Assembly: GCF_024868665.1 (NCBI RefSeq)
Contig: NC_079898.1
Location: 15,112,358-15,176,357, forward strand
Direction: 5' to 3'
DNA length: 64,000 nt
Source of the DNA: Triplophysa rosa
Lineage: Eukaryota; Chordata; Actinopteri; Cypriniformes; Nemacheilidae
Below, piece after piece: positions 1 to 13,200 of this stretch (the stretch's first letter is position 1; each line of letters begins with the position of its first letter). The translations under genes and the position numbers were made by a program. The notes beneath the pieces were generated by a model. It ran no database searches, was not told the DNA's origin, and worked only from the letters and a program-made list of their open reading frames with translations.

Positions 1-258
1 GCTAAGATGTTATCACGTTTTCGCTTCTTTGCCGAAGGAGATAACGTATTTACTAAACGCGCTCTGTAGAGCAGTTTGTCTGTTTAAGGCTACTGCAGAA
101 ACAACATGGCGAATACCATTTAGATAGGACTAGCTCAATCTAAGGTAATAAAAACACTTAATTATGCAAGGTATTTATACACCTCTGAACACATAGATAT
201 GTAAATTATATTGCATGTCTGTCAATAGAGCCTCCAAAAAAATTACACATTGCAGGGC
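1..258 (-). repeat. interspersed repeat, minus orientation, related to 26338-26711
   Basis: Read on the minus strand, this sequence follows the plus strand of 26338-26711 over nearly its whole length. Shared stretches include GAGGTGTATAAA, TTATTACCTTAGA and CTGCTCTACA. It is cut by the left edge of the window. I know this family as common in cyprinid genomes. It has no coding content. Confidence 0.75.
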
Positions 259-1584
259 TCTAGACTAACATTAGAGAGATGTGGCAATGGTGATACCAAG
301 TTATTCAGTTGGTGGCATCAGCCCTGAATTTGGTAGCACCAGAGTCATGGGGTGAGGTAAGCAAAAATAATCTGTGTTTACATGAAAAAATCAATTAAAA
401 ATGAATACAAATCATTGTTTATGATTTAATTCTTTTTATTGTATATGTAAACTCTCTTTTAAACACTTTACCATATTTAAAGCACATCTTTCTTAAAGCT
501 ACTTTCTTCCTTTATTTGTTGTGAACAACTCCTATAAAAGAACACAATTCCTTTAATATCAGTGAGTGTTTTTGGGCCCGTCCTTTGTTGTTTGATGAAC
601 ATTATAAACCAAGATCTTTATTATACTGCTGCCCCTTGACGAGCTCGCACACTATGGTCATGTTTCCTGCATTAGCTTCACATGCATACAGTACACGCAA
701 CACATTTCGTTATCTTTGCTGTTTTGTACCTTAGCCGGGGAAATTTTTTATTCCGCAGGAAGCAAAACATATTTATTTCAGTTGCAAGATTAAGTGCTTC
801 ACTGGTCCCCTTCATCATAGCATTAAATAGTAAATAGCATTAAATAGTAAATGCGCCTCTTACACCCGCGCATTAGGCTACGTCTTTGGGGGCAGAGGCA
901 CTGATAGATAAGTGAATGGTTGAAGAAGGAAGACAAAAATGAGTGACTGAATGTGCCACTTGCGCAATATAACATTTCTGCATGTTAAATTTATAATACG
1001 CAAAAATATATATTGATCAGTTTGGCAGACGCACCGGTGCGAAAAAAAAAGAAAAACTTGTCGCACTGGCAGTTACTGCATTGCACCTTTAAAAAATTGT
1101 TAAGAGCATCAGTTCAATGTGCAGAGATGTGTCATGACTAAAACTAGAAGAGGCTAAATCCAGTTCAGTCATCTCCCTTATTTATATACTGACAGCTACT
1201 TTTGTTTGTTTAATTGCCAGATATTTACCGTCAACAATTGGACCAGATTTCATCACTGACAGTCATGAAGATAAGGCCATAGTGATTATTACCTTTATAT
1301 GAAACACAACAGGTGTAAAACCAAAGCAAATATACCAATGTCAAACCTAGAGATCTGCACGTCTCCCATTACTCTCAGAATGACTGGACATGTGTTTTTA
1401 ATGGGCACACTGCAGGGAATCTACCCATTAACATAACTCAATTCTTAATATTAAGGCATTCATTTCATATATAAGTATTCATTCAGTACTGAGATCTACA
1501 GGCTTTTGTGTATCATTGTTACATCAGTGTTTAATTGCTTGTAAGTCTGCAAGAACCATTAAACGATCTGATATTATAGAAGAC
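259..1584. other. galnt2 intron 3 DNA, no recognisable feature
   Basis: This is AT-rich intron sequence. The short open frames here show no domain or codon pattern. I see no gene, RNA or clear repeat boundary. Confidence 0.6.
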
Positions 1585-2282
1585 TTAAAGGCGGGGTGGT
1601 TGATTAGGAAAGGTGCTAACTTTAGCCTGCTAGCACTGAAATTACAATCCCACCCTCTATGCGATTCGCTGTCCAAAGCCACGCCTCCTCCAAACACATA
1701 AATGTATTTCGTAAATCCACGTAATGAATTACAAACTAAATCCATTAAATTCTTCTTGAAGCATGTACATACATGTCCAAAAGAAAGAGAGCAACCATGG
1801 TATCGTCTCTCAGACCCTTTGCCTGCCGGAGCTGTCTCCATCGTGTAAAAGCTGAACTGATGTTAATTCGACTTTTTCCTCTTTCATGATCCAGACGTTT
1901 TTTCGTCACTGCTTTTTCAAAAGCTGACTTTTGTTTTGTAGATTTACTTGCTGTCGGTTCCGCAGGAAAGTTTGATTGTTGCTGATTGTCCGCCATTCTC
2001 CCTACATTGACACAGCGGAAGTGATCGTGCTGCGGCGCAGATGACGTATGATGTCTGCTTGAACAGGGTGCGCAGTGGTATGCAAAATACGTTGGCTGAA
2101 AATGTACACATGACCAGTCACAGCATTCGGCCAGAACGTTTTGATTGGGCGAACGTTTTTGGTCCTACGCCTTTCACAGACAATATACAATTATAAAAAT
2201 ATTATTTGACCACTATACTTCTTGATTGCTGTCAGGATGTAAAGAGATTTCCAACCAACATGATCACCCACCCTGCCTTTAA
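1585..2282 (-). mobile_element. TTAA-flanked DNA transposon remnant carrying a 5' coding exon
   Basis: The ends are TTAAAGGCGGGGTGGTTGAT and, on the other strand, TTAAAGGCAGGGTGGGTGAT. They match at 18 of 20 positions and both begin at a TTAA, the expected target-site duplication. Elements with TTAA duplications and TTAAAGG-type ends include the Kolobok/T2 group, so that assignment is likely but not proven. Inside, on the minus strand, is a short exon with a start codon and splice donor (listed separately). There is no transposase core, so this copy is non-autonomous. Confidence 0.75.
1773..1996 (-). pseudogene. 5' coding exon of a transposon-borne gene (small basic domain)
   Basis: The ATG at 1996-1994 opens MADNQQQSNFPAEPTAS, then a Lys/Arg-rich stretch, then INISSAFTRWRQLRQAKGL and DDTMVALFLLD. 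The exon would end at 1773 with the donor GTATGT. I recall a similar pattern (R.NI..AF.RWR.LR..KGLK.D...A.FLLD) at the start of many predicted fish proteins, but its function is unknown to me. It lies within the TTAA element 1585-2282. No second exon is recognisable, so I treat it as a remnant. Confidence 0.5.
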
Positions 2283-5200
2283 ATGCAGGGTATTTTTCCA
2301 TCCTAGAACTTTAGTGAATTCCTTTTGGTGGTCTATTTAGTCATACAATGAGCCTTTTCCATCTGCTCTCCTCTATACTGGCTGGCTTAGGCTTTCTGCA
2401 GCATTATCTATAGTATGTCGTTTCAGTGTCTATATGTGCGTATACACTGTCAAAGAACATTCTGACAAGGGGAAAACAAAGTTCTGCAAAAGCTTTTGCT
2501 TCGCCAGACGGCATGTGTGCTGTTGCAAGCTCCATTCTCTCCACCTCACAGTCACAAAAAATGAAAAAGCTGAGAATGTTATGAGAACTTATAAAGCATA
2601 CTCTGGAAGGGTTCAGGTTTGCCTTTGGAAATGCAATTTGCTGCATTCTTCTAAGCCTGCACCACAACCCCAAGATGGACCTGAGAGATTCCTTGGACAC
2701 TAAGGAAACTCAGACTCGTGGAGTGTATAAAGTGCCTTCAATAACAGTCAGACATTATTTGTTAACAACTGATTCTGTTAGTAATGAAAACATGAAATGG
2801 CTGTTTAGACCATACCCCACCTCAGGCAAGAGATGAGAAGAAAACTTTGTGATATGATCTGAACATCTTGTTCTTGTTTTTGTTCACTCACATGCTACGA
2901 TGCCAAACACGTATCCATTTATAGTCTGAATTTTGTCCGAACAAATCACACAAACCACCCTATAGTGGACGTCAACAACATTTAAGATCCATGCCAGAAA
3001 CACTCCGTGCCAAATGACTAAAACAGATATCCAGCTAACGTGATATTACGACATCAAGCCAACATGTCAAATAAATGTAGCAATTACAGAGTAAAACCTC
3101 TGCACTTGTGATGTTTACAAAGGATTTGATGACTGACTATTAATATCTCATACTGGACTATTTACAAAAGTTGGACAACGGTAAGTAGTAACAAGTGACC
3201 CAAACATGCTTTACACTGTGATTCTGATGCTATTCTTCATAAAGCAAGGTGTTAAAACATAAAAAGTTTATTATTATATAAATATTTTGAAAAATATATA
3301 TATAGGTGTATATAAAAATATAGTAGTATTAGTTGCTTGATGAATATAATAAAAAACTTTTTTATTTTAATATAAATTTTAACATTTTAATCACAAATTT
3401 CTTTTTTTTTATTTCAAAGTCAATATACATACCAACATCAATATTCACACTCATTTTGCACAATCCTATTTTTACTCATCATGCACTATTATAATGGACA
3501 TTTCAATACCTGCACTTTGCACATCTGCCCTGGTAACGTTCTCCGCTTCATGTAATTTATTTGTATATATACACACATCTGTCTGTGTGGTAGTAGTCAT
3601 ACAAGAGTAGGTAAATGTTTGCTTATGAGTGGATGACTTCATGATCACTCTGGCAGTTGCAGTGCTTGGCAGAACTGTGTGATATTCCCAAAGGCCAAGC
3701 AGACACAGGCCAATGCACACAGTGGTCCTCCTGTGAGAAAAGGACTGCGCGCAGACGCTTTAGAGCAATTTTGAAAATGCCAGGCTTAAAAGGTCATGCT
3801 CAAGAGGACGAAGAAAGAAAAGATGAACAGAAGTAAAAAAAAAGACTTGTTACAGGCTTACTATTACTACTAATGGCCTTAAATTAAAGCTTGAAAATAA
3901 AAAAAAATTAATAAACAAAAAATTAATATAACAAATCAAATAGAATAAAATATTAATGTCAACATTTTTGGTCAGTTGCGTGAGTTGTTTACATCACAAA
4001 CCAGTTTAAGACATAATGTTCAGGTCAGAGATCACACAGTATGTGAATTCCTGGAATTATAGGCTGGCTTTTTTAAACCGAAACAAACATCTGAATCACA
4101 AATTGTACTTTCAAGGGATGCCTTAAGGTCAGGAACTCTGACAACTGTGAAAGTCAGTGCACACGCATGTAAACAACAGTCACGCCAACAATGAACATTC
4201 CAACAGTTCAAAAGTTGCAGAAGACTATTTTTACATGTTCTCTCAACAGGGGTCAAGCTCATCCCTCTGCAATGGGAGGGCAATTTCCTAAGAGGAGAGC
4301 ATCTCCCAAGCAGCCTGTTTATGTTGGACAGAGAAGCGACAACAGGACTGTCCCGCTCCTTGACAAGTCTTCCGCAATGTCAACAGTAAATCAGTTGTGG
4401 GAGCCCAACCCTGCCATTGCACACTAGCAATGGTGAAGACATTTGCATGTCTACAATGCCTCTTTAAACCATAGATACGTATACATATTGTAGATGCCAA
4501 ATTGATTGTTCCAAAAATAGGATTATCTTTCACAAGGGGAGAATGTGTTGATTTGTGTCTATTACCTTAATATTACAGTGTTTTTAACAGATTCTAAAAC
4601 ATAAATCACTGCTGTTTTACCATTAACCTTTTATTAGACTAATGAATGCCACAAGTGTTATATAAGCTGCTCCTGAAACATATAATTAAAACTAAAAATG
4701 ACAATCTGACAAAAAAGAAAAAAAAACATTTCAAAACTAAAGCTTTTTTTTACATCCATCAGCCTTAAACTAATGTGAGCAATTACCCGCATTCTGCCTA
4801 ACATCACACTCCCAAAAAAGAAAGCTAATTCATCATAGCCCACAGCTAAGTCTCAGACAACCGCAGGCTGTGGGACCAATTTCTGTTTGTTTAAGCACTA
4901 CCAAACCCCCACAGCATTTACATCAGCCTTGCGAGACGAGTAAAATTGATGAAATGTGTTTCTTGTGCAGTTCCAAGTGCTTGTGTGAGATATCATGTCT
5001 CTCTGAATCATGACAATGGCAGTGATGATCTCAGGACATAATAACATGTCAGCATGAGTGTTTGATGGAAACCGTGTTTTCTCGAGCAATCAATATGATA
5101 TGGTGTCAGCTAAGTGCAGCTCTAATAATGTTACGTCCAGGGTCCAGATAACATTTCTCATGGGTTCTAAAGCATTTTGGAATTCAAGGATTAAGCCAGG

Positions 5201-6487
5201 TTCAAGCTGCACCAGAGAGATAGATTTGTGTAAATAAATGTCTGGTGACTACATGTTGGCTTAAAATATTTTTTACATTTGCTTTAGTCAATAAATTTGT
5301 TTTAGATTACTATTTTCCACCCTTCAGAGTTCATATGATTCCAACTCATGATTCAGTTTCTAATACTCAAATGATTACCCAGATAGCAAAGATAATTGAT
5401 TTAATGTTGAATCAATGTTATGTTGGTTATTCTCAACATTGATTCATCAATAGTTTTGTTTAACATCTGATGCAATACACTACTAGATTCATCGTATCAG
5501 CAAGTGATGAGTGGCCACCTGTCAAGGGACAGAATCCTATTAGTGTCACCAGCAAATATGATGTTCCATCAAATGTCCACTCTGGACTAAATGATCTTAC
5601 CTTTGACTTCAACACACGGTAAATGGATACAGCACATGATAATAACAGGACCACTTACTGCACCTATGAGGCCATCTCATTCTAATTTATTGTACACATT
5701 AAGCTCCATGCTCAAATACATCACTGTGCATCTGATGATTCTTGTGAATTCAAACGTGGCATCTCTGACAACCATTTAAGCCCTGAATACAAATGTTACT
5801 GTGCCAACCTGAGAAAACAATAACAAGAAAAATGAACAATGCTGGGGTTTTGCTGGAGGATTTTGGAGGGAGTTTGCACATTTCTTTGTCGTTGTGCAGA
5901 GTAAGCATTTCCCATTCAATGACAGGCCTCGCTTTGTGATAAAAACATCCAATATTAATCTACATAAGTACATGAATTTCTGTTTCCTATAAAAGCAGTA
6001 ATAGCTGTGAAACTCTTGTTTCTAACATTCATCAGATTATATTAGGTAATGGAGAAAACTTTGTAATAGAGGACGAACATTATGTAACATGGATAAAACT
6101 TTTTAAAGCTGAAATGCTTGTTTACACTTCTCTTGGGAATCAATCTACGAAAGGCTAACTTGGTTTTCTCTGCATATTAAGCGGAGGAAGGAAAAAGTAT
6201 TTTAACATCCTAATATTACAGACTTCATATTTAAAGATAAGCTGTTACTACACTGGCACAGAAATCCACATAACAAAACATAAACAGCACCGGTCCAGAA
6301 GCACTATTTTTTTTTTTATTTCCAATACATAATTAAGTCTTGGATTGTTTAACATTTCGATTCCGTTGTAAATGTTTAGTGTCACGTATTTTTCTCCAAC
6401 ATTTGTGAACGTAGTGTTAAAAAACTGAAACAGGAAGTGCTTCTGGACCAACGTTGTTTATATCTTGCAAAATGCTCTATAGAACCA
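2283..6487. other. galnt2 intron 3 DNA, no gene
   Basis: This is AT-rich intron, including a very AT-rich block at about 3240-3410. Apart from the small inverted repeat at 5408-5446 I see nothing that supports a feature. The longer open frames overlap on both strands and lack domain content. Confidence 0.6.
5408..5446. repeat. short perfect inverted repeat (12-bp arms)
   Basis: TGAATCAATGTT at 5408-5419 is perfectly repeated as AACATTGATTCA at 5435-5446, separated by 15 bp. It is probably the tip of an old foldback element. The outer limits are unclear. Confidence 0.5.
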
Positions 6488-6960
6488 ACTGATTAATCAA
6501 ATATTCGAATAACCGATCAATTGAATACTCTGTTAACCGATCAAGCGAATACTCTGTTAACCGAACAATCGTTTACTCCGTTAACCGAGCAATCGAATAC
6601 TCTGTTAGCTGATCAATCGATCAAGCCGATCAATCGAATACTCTGTTAGCCGATTAATTAACCGAACAATCGAATACTCCGTTAACCGAACAACCGAATA
6701 CTCTGTTAGCCGAACAATCGAATACTCTGTTAGCTGATTAATTAACCGAACAATCGAATACTCCGTTAACCGAACAACCGAATACTCTGTTAGCCGAACA
6801 ATCGAATACTCTGTTAGCTGATCTATCGATCAAGCCGATCAATCAAATACTCTGTTAACCGATCAATTAACCGAACAATCGAATACTCTGTTAACCAATC
6901 AATCGAATACTCTAAAAACCAATCAATGGAATACTCAAATAACAGATTAATCGAATGCCT
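6488..6960. repeat. 24-bp minisatellite, about 15 units, with an 84-bp higher-order duplication
   Basis: The unit is near AACCGAACAATCGAATACTC plus TGTT. About 15 variants are recognisable by their TACTC core. Units contain GATCAATCGATC and CCGAACAATCGAAT variants. Positions 6653-6736 and 6737-6820 look identical over 84 bp, showing a recent block duplication. The array is in galnt2 intron 3, about 120 bp downstream of exon 3. Confidence 0.9.
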
Positions 6961-7076
6961 GCTCTAATTTGGGTTTTGTGTTGCGCACGTCTGCACACAC
7001 ACTCAGATACGAGAGTAACTTAAATAGATTAAGTTTAAGGAACAAGCACTGAAGGCAAAGAAAAACAGGGTCTTAC

Positions 7077-7230
7077 TGGTCATGTCTTGTGTCAGGGATA
7101 CTGCGGTCCATTCGGAGTTTGTCACTCTCAACCTGGTTAAACTTGTTGCGGGCGTAGGGATCCTGCCCTGGCCTCACCGCAGTCGCTCCCACGTACAGAT
7201 CCTGATCAAAGTCTTGCCACCTAACCTTCC
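7077..7230 (-). CDS. galnt2: galnt2 coding exon 3
   Basis: The exon is 154 nt, between the acceptor TTTTACAG and the donor GTAAGA. It completes the split Gly codon from exon 2 and encodes [34 protein letters not shown] and SIPDTRHD, then CA of the next Gln. The block from DPYARN to DTRHD is diagnostic of GALNT2-type transferases and precedes the catalytic domain. The next exon (CQRKQW... in other vertebrates) is not in positions 1-7076. Confidence 0.97.
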
Positions 7231-10200
7231 CTGTAAAACATCACAAACAGACCATTAGACACATGGAGCATATCCAAATCTCTCCAATAGAATAAACTGT
7301 TTGTGTTTTCAATAGGATTTTTCTTTACAAATTAAATACAGAATTGATTTCTGTACAAAGCACTTCGTCTATTTTTTGTCTCAACAGTATATTCTAGTAC
7401 TCATATTTGCAAAAAACATGTTTAATATTAAAGGCCTAATGTGTTCTTGAAATGACTAATGTTTCTGAGAACTCTCACTGAGTCAAGCTATAAAAAAACC
7501 TCAGATGCATCACTGTCCATCATTATATTACAAAATCACGGCTGCCAAAAAAATACCAAAGTAGCTGGATGTAGATCTTCTGTTCATAACAACCCAGGTG
7601 AATCTGCCACGGTGGACCTTTGCCAAATAATAATATGAGGATATATGCCAAATGGAGTCATTGCATCAAGCACTGCTTTAGACTTCCGAACCACAAGCTC
7701 AGCTCTTCTCAGTAAGATAATGATTATTTTTCATTTAGATGTTGCTCACGCTTCACAATGACACGGCGGCAGTCGCCACTAACAGACGCTTGTCATTGAG
7801 TTAAACAGCAGAGATGGTTGGGATGATACTTAGACCTCAGAAACATGTGGCAGAATTCGATTATGTTATCTATCATTACAAAAGACTATAAGCAATTAAT
7901 CTAGTTGGGCTCTGGCAGACGTCTTCTGCATTGTAATTAGGACAACTTGCCTGACAGTTATAGATCTCTGATGTCAAACATCCAACAGAGCGTTAACACG
8001 GATTCAAAGGCCAAAATTACAGCCACGAGAACTGTTAATGAACATAGGACAACGTTTCAAATATAACACAGAACGGCTAGTTACAAACAATACATTTATT
8101 TATTTACTAACTGCTAGATTACATTGCATATATTACATAATTATGTATATACAGCAGTTTCTGTGACGTTAAAATATGTGTTCAGAGTTTGTCAGACAAC
8201 AGAAAAGTGTGTTATTAACCGCCCAGCCAAATTTGAATGGAGAAAAAACATCCAAGTAAATTAAAATAAGTTATACAATATAAGCAGGGGGCATGTCCGC
8301 TGTTGGCGCTGAAGCCACGCCCACTCACGTCTCTCAACCTGAGCCCCAGCCCAGTGGGCTATATGTGAATTATGTGAATACGTTTTATGGGAGGATTTGA
8401 ATTAAAACACACGCGAGTCAATGCGCCATATTCATCAATAGATAATTCACGAGTTCGTCTACGCAGATAATAATGCAGGGTAAAAGGTATGCGACATCGG
8501 CGTGCTGTCCGGGGAGAGGGCTCCGGGCCCGGTATTAGCCCGAACTCAGAGTGCTCCCCCGTTGTCCTGCGGGAGAAAACGGGCTCGTGGTGAGGAGCCG
8601 GGGTGGTGGAGGGATGCCTGAAGACTTGTAGAGAGAATGCAGGTAAAACAGCTTTGTCTATTTGTAGTGGTTCTCTCTTGAGCTGATAAGGTTGATGCGG
8701 CGATTGCTGATAGCGAACCAGCCGGGTGGATTATCTGCTCGTCCCGCAATTTGTTAATTAAACGTCGCAATCACGCGAAGTGATCCTCCTTCCGATCGCG
8801 TTATTCTCCTCCGTCCATTCGCGTCTGCGTTACCATTTGGTTGTTATTTGGCGTGAGATTTGTTTAGTTGTGCAGAGTGAGAGCGTGAGGGCTTACAACC
8901 CTGAGGTCGTGATTGATCAGACACCTGATGCTAGGCACTCTAGTGATAGGGGAGGGGCCATGCGTGCTCGGACGCTCCGTTTCGTCATTGATCCCTGTTT
9001 TAGCCCCGCCCCAAAAAATTCAATTCAGGACTACATACTTAGTCTTTGTAATGCGTTTCAGCAATACATTTCTAACATCTATAATGTATTTAGAAACAAT
9101 TCTCAGAATTCTCTTTACCCGGACTTTAAGCTAGGCAAAGTAATGTTTTTCATAAATATGTTTGTAACACTGATTGAAAGTCTTTTCAAGTACTACACTC
9201 TGAAACCGAGAAACTACATGTTATACAGCAGAGGTTAATTACGCCACTGAGCTGCAATGCACCAACCCACCAAAAAGTGTCAGTCACATTGATTACAGCC
9301 CTGTCACACAATACAAATAAAGTTCCCCGTCTGCAATGGCTGTGAAAGGAGGATTAGAAAAAGGTCATCTCGCTCCTACATGCTTATTTTAAAGTTATGG
9401 TGCTTCAGGTCAAACAGAAACTTAGAGTATCAAAGTCTGCCATTTCCATTACAACGGCCAACATTGCTGAAAGCTCATGAGCACCCCACGAAAACACATC
9501 TCTCCTTGCGAGGTCGATAGCTCGTCCCGTGGCAGAGGATTGCAGGGGGCTGTCATCAGACTAATTAGCTGCTCACAGGAGAACAGAGAGTCTCGGCGGT
9601 GACCTCCACACTTCACTTGACACTGCAAGATTTTACACCAAGTGTTCTCCATACACACACGCACGAGGGAAAAATATGAACTTCGTAGCTTCCAGGCCAA
9701 AGCACCACACACTGACATGATCTATATCTTAATTTTGTCCAGAATGGGCGCATGCTGTAATTTAAGCGATATTAATGTATGCAATTTCGGCAATAAAAAT
9801 GTAAATTTTTCTAAAAAGGAAACAAATTAGTTGTGCATTTTAAGAGACATGTCTTATTTTCTCTTGTATATTTAGTATTGCTCTTTAATAAAGACAGAGA
9901 AAAAACATGAACAACTGGACATGAAATTTTTTTTCTGTAATTTATTCTGCAGCATCTTCTGTGCTTACATAACATGACCATAGTTTAGCAGGTAGCTCCG
10001 TGTGTACTGTAGTTAAATGGATTAAACAAAGCTTGAGGATTCAAGATTTTTTGTTTTCGAATTACTTTAGTAACTCGAGGAATCGTTCCAGCCCTAAACC
10101 TCATCGAAACTAACTAGCTTAATAAATAATACACTCTTCTCTACAACAATACTGCTTTAAAATGCTGGACGTGTATAAAAACTCTGCATACGTTGATATT

Positions 10201-13200
10201 TAAGCAGCCCAGTTAAACTGGATCACTGTACAGCTTTGCACGTTATATTTAGGTTACATTAGAAGTAAATGAGGTCTCCACTTTTTAACTGTATTAGGTG
10301 TACAAGTGTTATATACAAGCTACCTCCATATGAGGGCTTTCTGGGCCACTTTCCTGATTTTCTACTTGCTATTACTTAAAATGTTTAAAAAAAATTATTG
10401 TGAAAATGATTTATTATTATATTATTATTATTATATGTTTAATTAGAATTGCATATTAAGTGCAAATGTATTGTGGAAACATGATTTCAGTTTGAAAGTT
10501 TTTACCCTGTGTAGACATAAATAACGAATACTCTGTTGACTTAAAGACAAAAATCCCTCTCAAATCACTAGTGCATCTTTAGATGCTTGAGGGATGATTT
10601 CTACACCTACTTTCCCTGTAAATATAGAATATAACCAGACACTACATTCAAAAGAAAATCCAAGGCCCTGTTTTGTGCACATTGTTCATTGAAATTTCTC
10701 TTTGGGGGTTTGCATAAGAAACGCTTCATTATTCATCTGGGATAGAAAAACGTGAATTATTAGAGCAGGTTAATCCTGATCTGAGCTGATTATGCACAGG
10801 GGTGTGTGAGGCTGGCACTTACCTGGAGGAAGGGTCTCTAGGCTGTGGGCTTTGTCATCTGCATTGCTGTGTGATTGTATTCTGTTTGAATTAATACCAC
10901 TCCAGTCATCCTGCCAAGAAAAGGAAATAAAGATTGTGAATGTACAGGCATATTGTGTGCTTAAAAGCAGCAGCATCAGGGGAGAATGAACAAATCGGGC
11001 AATTTGCTGTAGTAAGAAAGCAGTTAGAGCAGATGTAGTTAGTCAGTGTTGCTCATATTATACTGCGTCTGGTACTACAGTACAATTTATAATATGTTAT
11101 CTTTTTTACTATATGTAAAAACTAAAATGACAGAGGACATTTTAGGAGCAAGTACAACCATACCTAAAAAAAATCTAATTTAGTCTATTGAAATAATTAA
11201 TATAATTCAATATAAAAAGCTCATCATTTAGGGTCTTGTTGCTATAGTAACCACAGACCTCACGACCACGAGCTAATGTTTTGTTGGATCTCTTTCTGTC
11301 TTGCGAGTTTGATCAAAACCATTCATTTGCTTTCAGAGCAAATCCAGCAGAAGATATCAGGGAACCTTAAATCAAGCGAGGTGATACAAAGAAATCTTTC
11401 TCCACGGAAATCATTATAAAAACAAATGACAGCAATAAACTGCTTTCAAAGAATGGACTGAGGCTAGATAACTGAACACGGCTGACAATGATGGATAAAA
11501 TGCATGACTTATTAATGAAACAATGACAACAATTGTTTTGTCTTATGACCACATTCATCAAGTACTCATTATTAAGATTAGTCTGCTAAAGTGTACTTAG
11601 CAACCAAAGATAAAATAAAACATTTTTATTCTTATTTTTTATTTATTATTTCTGTTGCTTTAAACGACACAATTTTGTTAAAAACTTTATTTTTTATTGA
11701 TATTTTAATCTGCATTACTAGTTTTGTTATATACATTTTTAACAAAACAAGATTGCTAAAACTTTCTTTAATTTCTTTAATTGAGAATTGATACATTTTT
11801 TTTATCTGTGGCATCTTTATTTTTAAGACTATACAGTACTTGGATATAATTTAGTATTAAAGGTGCTTAGAATGTTCTTCACAGCGTGCCATAGAAGAAC
11901 CATATTGGTTCCGCAAACAACCATTCAGTCAAAGGTTCTTTAAAGAACCATCTCTTTCTTACTTTTTATAATCTGCGGAACCTTTTTACACAACAAAGGT
12001 TCTTCAGCTGTTAAAGGTTCTTTGTGAAACCAAAATGTTCTTTTAAGGCTTTGAAGAACCTTTTGAAACACCTTTTTTCTTAAGAGTGTACAAAATGTTA
12101 AACAGCAGAGTCTGTACAGTAAAATAACTGGGAATTTGTTGGTATGGACAACTAAAATAAAATGTTGGCACTTTCATAGTCCTAAAGATTATATACACAA
12201 GAATAAAGCCTGAGCAAACAGTATTCCAACACAAAACAAGGGCATACCACGGCCCTGAGCCAACAAAAAGCTGGTGAAGATTAGCCAATCTACAGGAGGC
12301 CCTGGCATCTCCCTTGACAACAAGTGTTGGAAAATATGAGTATTCTGACAATCACGTCAAGGCCAGGAGCAAGAGTAAGAAACCTCCACTGACTAAAGCA
12401 CGAACAACATATAAGGCTAGTAATAATTCAAAGCTGACCCTCTGCCAAGGTCAGCAGTAAATAAATGTGAAGGCTCGACAAGAGGAATCAGCTAGCAGAG
12501 CCATTTCCAAAGTGAGCAAGCCTAGGACAACACGACTGAGGATTACAACCACAATGGTGCCGCAAAGTATTCATTAAGAATAGTGAATGTATGTAAGCTG
12601 ATAAAAATCAGAAGCAACGTTTAACAAATGCTAGCATTTTTAGACGTTATGGAATTCGGCATCTGTGGCCAGTGGAGAGAACGTTGAGCACAGAAGAACG
12701 TCCAAGCCAAGCTTTTCTGTCCGTTCAGCAGCTGGTCTTCTACAGCCCATGTCCTATTATGAGCTACTGGTATTGACATACTGAGAAAATAAAGCTTAGT
12801 TTACAGAACATGGAATTTACAATCTACATCAACTGCAGAGATGACATATTTTTGTATGCAAACACCAGAAGCGAGTTAGCATTTTAGCACTTCCGGTTCT
12901 ATCGCCCCAGTCAATAGGTTTGAATGGGATTTTGGTAAATTGCCTGAAATAAGATCAGTGGTTAACAAAACCTCTCAATATTTTCCTGTTTTAATCTATG
13001 ACATAAAACACACCAGTTATAAGCCGCTTGTGATTTTTTTAAAAGCTTTGGGTCTTAAAAACAGTGGTTGCTAACAAGTTTCTAAAAGTGACTACATCCT
13101 TTGGTTAGGCGTCATCACACATATAAATCTCACAAATAATGGGCACAAATCTAAAAAAAAAAAACAAGGAAAATGGAGATTCATTCACGGAGTAATTACT

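Noticed and set aside
2404..2703. Frames of about 90-98 codons on both strands
   Set aside because: They overlap on opposite strands, have no domain content and lie in plain intron sequence.
6488..6960. CRISPR-like array
   Set aside because: Units are directly abutting 24-mers with no unique spacers, and the genome is vertebrate. It is a minisatellite.
8780..9238. 152-codon plus-strand frame in the CpG-rich block
   Set aside because: No domain or coding pattern, and it runs from CpG-rich into AT-rich DNA without a change in frame quality. It is probably chance.
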